Notes under the pieces: model-generated
Seen by the model: the letters and a program-made list of their open reading frames with translations, nothing else
Database searches by the model: none
Told to the model about the DNA's origin: nothing
In this document: positions 58,026 through 64,000 of the stretch, one piece after another
Numbering within the stretch: the first letter of the stretch is position 1
How the letters are laid out: every line of letters starts with the position of its first letter
Source: Diplolepis rosae
Taxonomy: Eukaryota > Arthropoda > Insecta > Hymenoptera > Diplolepididae
NCBI GenBank assembly: GCA_030998225.1
Contig: JAPYXD010000466.1
Span: 5,559,001-5,623,000, forward strand
DNA length: 64,000 nt
Direction: 5' to 3'
Made by a program: the position numbers and the translations under genes

Positions 58026-58631
58026 TTGAAAAACTTGACTTCAAAAACCATGTCAAAAACAACATAATAAAAGTCGTCAAAAACGTGATAAAGAATGACG
58101 TAAAAAATTACGTCAAAAACGACGTCAAAAACTGTCCCAATTCATGACAACACATGAATTGGGACAGTTTTTGACGTCGTTTTTGACATCATTTTTGACG
58201 TCGTTTTTGACATCGTTTTTGACTTCATATTTGACCCAATTTTTTATTATTCACTGATATAGTTTTTATAAAGTTCAAATATTGAATAAAATAAGTTTAC
58301 AGTTAAAAGTTATGGAAGTATTTATTTTCCTCAATCACAAGTCACCTTAACATTCCTTAATATTCTACTTATAGTCATAATAAATAGTACGTTCGTGCAA
58401 AAGTGGTAAAAATGTTTACGGTCCTGTTTGTATTTAAAAAAAATTAGGTCAAAGTGAAGTCAAAAACGATGTCAAAAATGATGTCAAAAACTGTCCCAAT
58501 TCATGACAACGTTTTTGATGTTCTTTTTGACGTCGTTTTTGACGTAATTTTTTACGTCATTCTTTATCACGTTTTTGACAACTTTTTTCATGTTGTTTTT
58601 GACATGGTTTTTCAAGTCAAGTTTTTCAATA
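58026..58631. repeat. Inverted array of 12-bp TGACGTCG-type repeats
   Basis: Two blocks (58026-58245 and 58446-58631) are reverse complements. Both consist of 12-base units like TTTTTGACGTCG with GT/AT variation, and a perfect hairpin lies at 58126-58175 (ACTGTCCCAATTCATG and its complement). Because 12 is a multiple of 3, the array gives an artificial open frame of repeated FDVV-like residues (58454-58786), which is not taken as a gene. TGACGTCG resembles a CREB/ATF site. Confidence 0.75.
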
Positions 58632-59924
58632 TGGTCGTAATTAGCGCGTCAAAATACATAAGCATACGGAGTCCGAAGACATTCGGACTTACACCCTTTT
58701 CGGAAGTTTATCCGAAGAAAAATACGATCTTAAATAAGATTTTTTTAAAAATTATTCTTTTAACTGACAGAACAGGGTTGCTGTAGAGAGTATACTCACC
58801 TAATGAAGGACACACATTGGCCACTAGTGACGCGGTGTGAAACAAGGGAGACGAACTCGTAGGTAGGAAACTCCCTTGCCAAGGGGGTTGGAGACCCTTG
58901 CAACCCTTGAAATCCACATTTGCGTTGAACAACCCTCACTTGTCACTGGCCTCCTCCACTAACATTGGTTATGAAGGTATCGTCGGTAACAAGTCATTAG
59001 AAGTGCTCGCAAACACACAACCCTCGTTGCTCTTTCAACTTTTTCTTCAATACAAAATCCTATTATTGCCGTACGAAAGGTCGCAGTTAACATATAAAAA
59101 GGGGATAGGTACCATTATGAAGAAAAGAAATTCATTTTCAGAAGAAGGTTAAATTAAGGGAGCAAAATCACAGAATATAAAGCTCCTCTCTGCCGTCTTT
59201 CATAAGATAGTAAAAATGAGATGATTTTAGGAAGCTAAAATGATAAAACCAAAGAGTTTGTACAATATTCGATATTGCTTTTAATGTGAAGCGTACGTGC
59301 TATCACGTGGCGAATCAATCCCAAATTGAGTACGCCAAACGGGTGAGGTGGTCGAAGGGATGGTAGAATTTGTATCGAGCTATCGAGCACGCAGTCGGAT
59401 TCCGTTGGATTTACATCGCTATAACGCCAAGTTTCGATTCCAATTGATAATGCATACTATTGTATTTCCAATGATTACACCTGTTCTCCCATCCAGTTAA
59501 CAAATACTCGCAAACGAGATTACTACTTTTTCGACATATTTGAGTAAAATTGACTTGTTTGTAGATAATTTCTAATCTCTACAATCTTTATGTGAAATCA
59601 TTTATGCACGGTGAAAAATAGTTAATGTAATTTTACTCAACTCTGTCGATTAAAAATAAATTCACATTAATGACAAATCAAAATACAATAAAAATTACAA
59701 GAAATACGAAAGTTATTTATTTTTTGTTGTTATATTTCACAATTTTTGAGTCATCAAAAATATAATATAATGATTGAAATTGAAAATTTTGAAAAATTAT
59801 TAACACTATTAAAAACAATTGAAGATAATCAGAATATAAATATCAATATGCAGCGCAATCCGTGGCCGTTGAACCAGTTGAACGGGGTGGACGCGGCAAG
59901 TCAGGAAAATATCGATAGGGATCG
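58632..59924. other. No gene recognised
   Basis: Short frames only. Slightly GC-richer at 58790-58930 and 59280-59420. Confidence 0.35.
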
Positions 59925-60011
59925 TTAAGAGAAAAATGTATCGATACTTTTCGATACGGCGGTGTATCGATATATAGTGATATTTATCGATACCTTGCCC
60001 ATCACTAGTAT
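59925..60011. repeat. Cluster of TATCGATA-type palindromes, likely a hAT-like end
   Basis: GTATCGATAC-like words occur five times in ~80 bases. They lie just before CTTGCCCATCACTAG, which read on the minus strand (CTAGTGATGGGCAAG) resembles common insect hAT MITE ends. The opposite end was not found. TATCGATA is also the DREF site in flies, so a regulatory reading is possible. Confidence 0.4.
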
Positions 60012-60415
60012 TACTTCAACCGGCAAAAGGTATGGTTCTCTTAAATAAAAAAAAATTCTGACCTCGAGCCTGCCATTGGTCATCCGATACATACATACAT
60101 AAACAACATACAGATACACTCACACCATTCAGTCGCAGTCAATCATATTTTCTATCACAAATACACATGAATATACAACTTTACAAACATTAACCTATTA
60201 ACTAAAATTCTTACAATGCTCAGATATTGAATTAGAACTTTCTTATATAGTGACTGCAAAAGTTATTCAGACCTTGTGAGAGTAAGTGTCGTGACTAGAG
60301 TTTTTGAGCCTTACTCACGTAAAAATAAATCAACTTTTTTCATAAATTATTCATAAAATATTTTTTTAAATTAATATAATGAATCAATTAATTATTATAA
60401 TTATAATTGTTGATA
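60012..60415 (-). repeat. Dispersed repeat family B, copy 3
   Basis: Reverse complement of 39392-39775 over most of its length, and of 42716-42930 at its left part. This is the longest copy. Confidence 0.55.
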
Positions 60416-60749
60416 TATAATATAATTATCAATTAATATTTAGTATACATTTTTATTATAACTATGTATGAAGTTTAATGGAACTAATGTTTGAAATGTA
60501 CATTAAAAAATAGCATTATTATCAAAAATTATCTTGTGTAAAAACATTTAAAAGAACGTTCTTTTATTTTCTGTGCTTTTTTTTTTCAAAATATGGATTT
60601 TATAATTGCGAATTCCAAATTATTATTGTGCCTAAGAAATTTATGTGAAATCTAAATCCTATGTAGATTTTTCAAATTTTATGTAATACACTTATCAAGA
60701 CTATTGGTGTTTAAATTTTCACGACATCAATTTAATTTTAAAAAACTAG

Positions 60750-61577
60750 TGATAACCTCCCCTCGGACTGGTACCTTGACGAAGTCCTTCTCTTGGCTAT
60801 GCCAAAAAAGGACGGGTGGGGAGGCTTAGCAGACGGCCCTTGGGTCATGGGGGTTGTAGTGTCCGGATGAATCGGTGAACAAATGCAGGGGGCTCTATAG
60901 ACGGGCATCTTCCCATTGCGTGAAGGGTGCCCTATAAACGGGTCTATCCCATGTTGAAAGCGGGGGACGCTATGAACGCGTCCATCCCCATGCATGAAGA
61001 AGGATGTATGCCCCAGGCAGCGGCGCTGAGAACGAGTCTGCGAGTGTCTGTGAGGAATGAGTGAACTGATTGAATGACAGCGCCGCCTGACTGTGATATG
61101 TGTTCTTCGAATGTGAGAGGAGAACCTATAGACGGTCTCCCTCTTGAAAGAGACTAAGGGCGAATTAGTGTATGGAATCTCCTGGGGGACACTACAAAAG
61201 CCTCCGCAGTCTGTGACCAAGAACAGTCCAAACGATCGTTTCCGTATTGCATCCAACTGGGAGTGCTTCGTCGCCGAGTGATGTCTTCCCCGGCCCACGA
61301 GGTGGCGAGGTTGATGTGAGCCTAGCTCTGCTGAGGTGGGGTGCCATGCGGGATCAGAAGCCAGCCCCTTCGGGACCTTGATCAGGTAGTGCGTATTGAA
61401 CACAGGTGTCGGAGCCTGTGTTGCTTCGAGCGAGTCCGGTCTGTCCACGCATTCCGGGACCGGCTAAGCGGAGGTTGGGCCTCAGGGAACTGGGGTAGGA
61501 CTTCGGTCCGAGGGTACACCCGTTCCCAACTTTTCCGACCCGCTCCTCTACGCACGATGCGCTGGTGAAATTGATTT
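60750..61577 (+). other. 5' leader of an R1-clade non-LTR element
   Basis: Composition switches abruptly to GC-rich at ~60750. The stretch precedes ORF1 without other genes. A 236-codon frame on the minus strand (60738-61448) has no known motif and is probably an accident of composition. The flank on the left is ordinary AT-rich DNA, not ribosomal DNA. Confidence 0.55.
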
Positions 61578-62897
61578 ATGAATTCGAAAAAAAAAACTGT
61601 GGGGAAAGTGGACTTAGGTGCTTCATCAGGAGCTGAGGGATGGAAGGACGTCCTTCAGCTCCTGAAGGAGCAAAACGAGAAAATGGAAAAGTTAGCCAGG
61701 GCCCTGAGCGTAATACAAAAGGGTATGCTCAGGAATAACCCTGGCTTTGTGAAAGACTCGGTCAACGAGGCAGCTGAGGTGTTGGGCGGTATGCTCAACA
61801 TCCACAGGTGCCTACTTGAAAGCGGGGTGGAACTCCAGAAGAGGCTGGAGACCTACCCCGCCTCGAAAAAAATGGGTATCTTCCGGAGACCGCGCTCTGC
61901 GTCTCTGGGAGACACCCCACAAACGCAGACAAAAGGTGAGAACAGGGAAGCTCCCTCCCCCCCTCAGGAAAGAACTCCTAAGAGGGGGAAGGGCGGCCCG
62001 TCACCGTCGTATGCACAAGTGGCCAAGAGCCAGGCCCCAATTAAAGATGGGGACTGGCAAGTGGTCGCCAAAAAGAAAAAAAAGAAAAAGAAAAAAATGG
62101 TAACGGAGAGAAGGTCGAAGGACCCTGTGCAAGAAGCACAGGGTACAAACGACAAGGGTACCCCGAAGCGCTCCTCGCCCGCCAGGTCGGGCGACGCCAT
62201 CAAGGTGTCGGCGAAGGACGGCCAGTCCTACGCCGACATCTTGAAGGAAATGAAGGCGAAGGTCGACCCCCGGAAGGCAGGACTTGAAGTCCTGTCTATC
62301 CGGAGGACCAGGAAGGAAGAAGTCCTTCTGGTCCTCAAAAAGGGGGGAGACGTTTCGGCCTTCCGAAAGGAGCTCGACTTGGCGGTCGGGGAAAGGTCGC
62401 AAATTTCAGCCCTGGTCTCGACGAGGTCCCTCGAAATTAGGGACCTCGACGAGACCGTTGAAAAAGAGGAGGTTGTGTCTGCCCTGTGCTTGGCACTGGA
62501 CAGACCGGCTTTTGAGGGGTCCTGCAGGCTCTTCACCCGCTTTGGTGGGGTGAAGACTGCAGTGATCCGCCTGGCTGAGGCAGACGCCGCGCGTCTGCTT
62601 CAGCTAGGTAAACTGAGGATCGGGTGGGTCGCGTGCCGCATTCGCGGGCACGTGGAAGTTGCCCGCTGCTTCAGGTGCCTTGGGTACGGCCACGGGTCCC
62701 GGGGCTGCAGCAACCCCGACAGAAAAAACGTCTGCTGGAGATGCGGCGCCACGGGACACTTGGCCAGGAGTTGTAAGGCGCCACCAAGGTGCCTGACATG
62801 CATAGACAGGGGCGATAAAGATGTCGCCCATGTGTCAGGGAGCGGCTCCTGCCCGATCTTCCGGGAAGAGCTTCGGAGGTTGAAAGGCAGGAATTAA
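61578..62897 (+). CDS. ORF1 (gag-like, CCHC zinc knuckle) of an R1-clade element
   Basis: Uninterrupted 439-codon frame. Residues ~20-95 are helical and charged (LLKEQNEKMEKLARALS), likely for self-association. Residues ~100-230 are low-complexity and basic, with nine consecutive Lys. A conserved core follows. From residue 364 come CFRCLGYGHGSRGC and CWRCGATGHLARSC (both C-x2-C-x4-H-x4-C), then a third, longer knuckle beginning CLTC. This is the standard triple-knuckle arrangement of R1-clade ORF1 proteins, which bind element RNA. The stop overlaps the ORF2 frame, as usual for these elements. Intact, so perhaps young. Confidence 0.85.
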   Translation: MNSKKKTVGKVDLGASSGAEGWKDVLQLLKEQNEKMEKLARALSVIQKGMLRNNPGFVKDSVNEAAEVLGGMLNIHRCLLESGVELQKRLETYPASKKMGIFRRPRSASLGDTPQTQTKGENREAPSPPQERTPKRGKGGPSPSYAQVAKSQAPIKDGDWQVVAKKKKKKKKKMVTERRSKDPVQEAQGTNDKGTPKRSSPARSGDAIKVSAKDGQSYADILKEMKAKVDPRKAGLEVLSIRRTRKEEVLLVLKKGGDVSAFRKELDLAVGERSQISALVSTRSLEIRDLDETVEKEEVVSALCLALDRPAFEGSCRLFTRFGGVKTAVIRLAEADAARLLQLGKLRIGWVACRIRGHVEVARCFRCLGYGHGSRGCSNPDRKNVCWRCGATGHLARSCKAPPRCLTCIDRGDKDVAHVSGSGSCPIFREELRRLKGRN

Positions 62898-64000
62898 AGT
62901 TCCTGCAGCTCAACCTCGGAAGGGGGAGGGATGCCCAGGACCTCCTGATGCAGACTGCCAGGGAGAGAGAGCAGTACAAGTGGTCCGAAAACTCTGCTTG
63001 GTATCAGGATGCATCAAGGAGGGCCGGCATTCTTGTTTGTAACCCTGATTTGGGCGTCGGGGACTTCCTGGAGACCGACGCGGGGTTCGTTTGGGTGGAG
63101 GTGGCGGGTGTGCGTGTGTACAGCTGCTACTTCTCCCCCGGCGATCCCTTCGATGTCTTTGAGACCCAGATCCTCCTCCTTGAGGAAAGCCTCAGTGAGG
63201 CCATCGGGCGATCCCTCATAGGGGGTGACTTCAACAATAAGTCGCCCGAGTGGGGTGAGGCCCACCTAGATAGGAGGGGAATCTTGGTTGGCGAGATGGT
63301 CGCTAGGAACGACCTGATCGTCCTGAATCAGGCCGGGGATTTCACGTTCAGACGAGGAGCGGGAGGGTCAATAATTGACCTCACGATCGCCGCACCTCGC
63401 CTCGCTTCAAGGATAAGCGACTGGTCGGTCCTCGAGGTAATAACCTTGAGTGACCACCGGTGCATCGAATTTAGTCTAGAACAAGGGTGTCAAGCGGCGG
63501 AAAAGGGTAGGGGCGGCGAAGGAAGGAGCCCCTCCTGGAACACGAGACGACTCAGTAGGGAAAGACTTCGCGAACACCTTGAAGAAACCAGGCTCATCGA
63601 TGAGCTTGGTTGGGTCTGCCCTGCTGGGTCGTACGAAGCTGCTGTGCGCTCGGTGAGGCAGAAGGTGGTCGCGGCTTGTGACTACTCGATGCCTCGCCGT
63701 AAGCGCAGGCAAGCCAGGGGTTCGATGTACTGGTGGAACGACCAGTTGGCAGCCCTCCGTCGAGAATGCCTCGCAGCGCGGCGAAAATTCACCTGTTCAA
63801 AGGGGGATGCTACGCTGCACGAGGCATGGAAAAGGGCAAAAACAGCTTTGAGGCGAGGCATAAAGAAAAGCCGACTTCAATGCTGGAAAGACCTGATCGG
63901 TGAGGTCGAGAAGGATCCATGGGGTCTCGCCTTCAAAATAGTCACCAAGAGATTGGTGACTAGAAGAAAGACCCCGGGCCTGGATAATCCCGATCGAGTC
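62891..64000 (+). CDS. ORF2 (endonuclease/reverse transcriptase) of an R1-clade element, partial
   Basis: The frame overlaps the end of ORF1 and stays open to the window edge (370 codons). It opens with ELKFLQLNLGRGRDAQDLLM, the first strand of the apurinic-type endonuclease. GGDFNNKSPEWG (catalytic Asp/Asn), GGSIIDLTIAAP and LSDHRCIEF (catalytic Asp-His) follow. The connecting region has YWWNDQLAALRRECLAARR and LVTRRKTPGLDNPDRV, typical just before the RT domain, which lies outside the window. TAREREQYKWSEN near 62960 looks shorter than usual, as if ~8-10 residues around the second endonuclease strand were lost in frame. The endonuclease may be impaired. No in-frame ATG occurs before about 62948, so translation start is uncertain. 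Confidence 0.85.

Noticed and set aside
58454..58786. 110-codon frame with FDVV-like repeats
   Set aside because: Produced by 12-bp tandem repeats whose period is a multiple of three, not by coding constraint.
60738..61448. 236-codon minus-strand frame in the R1-clade leader
   Set aside because: No recognisable motif, opposite to the element's coding strand, and long frames on the wrong strand are expected in GC-rich sequence.

Overview
This looks like a stretch of an AT-rich arthropod, most likely insect, nuclear genome. The evidence is the transposon spectrum (mariner of the Mos1 type, Tc1-like elements, BEL/Pao, an R1-clade retrotransposon and many MITEs), an intron-containing DUF4806-like gene remnant, and the lack of any prokaryotic-style gene organisation. 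Hymenoptera would fit, but the sequence does not prove it. No intact host gene was recognised. Almost everything identifiable is mobile DNA or its debris, often several layers deep.

Region by region. 1-14360: mostly anonymous AT-rich DNA with short hairpins, two copies of a foldback repeat (6279-7047, 12875-13735), a TIR element (7222-8049), a TTAA-flanked element (8964-10081) nested in another TIR element, and a near-perfect 430-bp palindrome (10484-10915). 14361-18335: two nearly identical ~1.05-kb TIR elements in inverted orientation around 1.9 kb of other sequence. 20040-21977: minus-strand exons of a DUF4806-like gene, with phase-1 introns, one stop and one frameshift. 24066-27808: a nested block in which a TA-flanked MITE holds an inverted repeat with tRNA-like Pol III boxes, a 31-bp minisatellite and an internally deleted Tc1 element. 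A further copy of the inner family lies at 31844-32760. 28375-29640: a mariner remnant split by a TTAA element. 34773-39380: a three-level nest, mariner containing Tc1 containing a deleted non-LTR retrotransposon, where the Tc1 insertion site can be read exactly. 39945-41640: a degenerate BEL/Pao pol gene, minus strand. 46747-48033: the best-preserved gene in the window, a full-length mariner with an uninterrupted 345-codon transposase and good TIRs. 51226-51899: another mariner remnant. 53533-56443: a hAT-like MITE, then a 2.16-kb palindrome with a Cys-pair mini-ORF in its spacer. 58026-58631: an inverted array of 12-bp TGACGTCG-type repeats. 60750-64000: the 5' part of an R1-clade non-LTR element with intact ORF1; ORF2 runs off the window end.

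The elements share history rather than a pathway. Insertion order can be read in several places (TTAA element into mariner; Tc1 into mariner; non-LTR into Tc1). Many unrelated repeats carry a common CACTGAGAAAA-like terminus next to TA. The intact mariner transposase is the only visible protein that could plausibly act on other elements here. Moderately GC-rich, CpG-containing patches (near 8.1-8.4, 16.4-16.7, 23.0-23.3, 44.6-44.8, 48.2-48.4 kb) are unexplained and may be regulatory.
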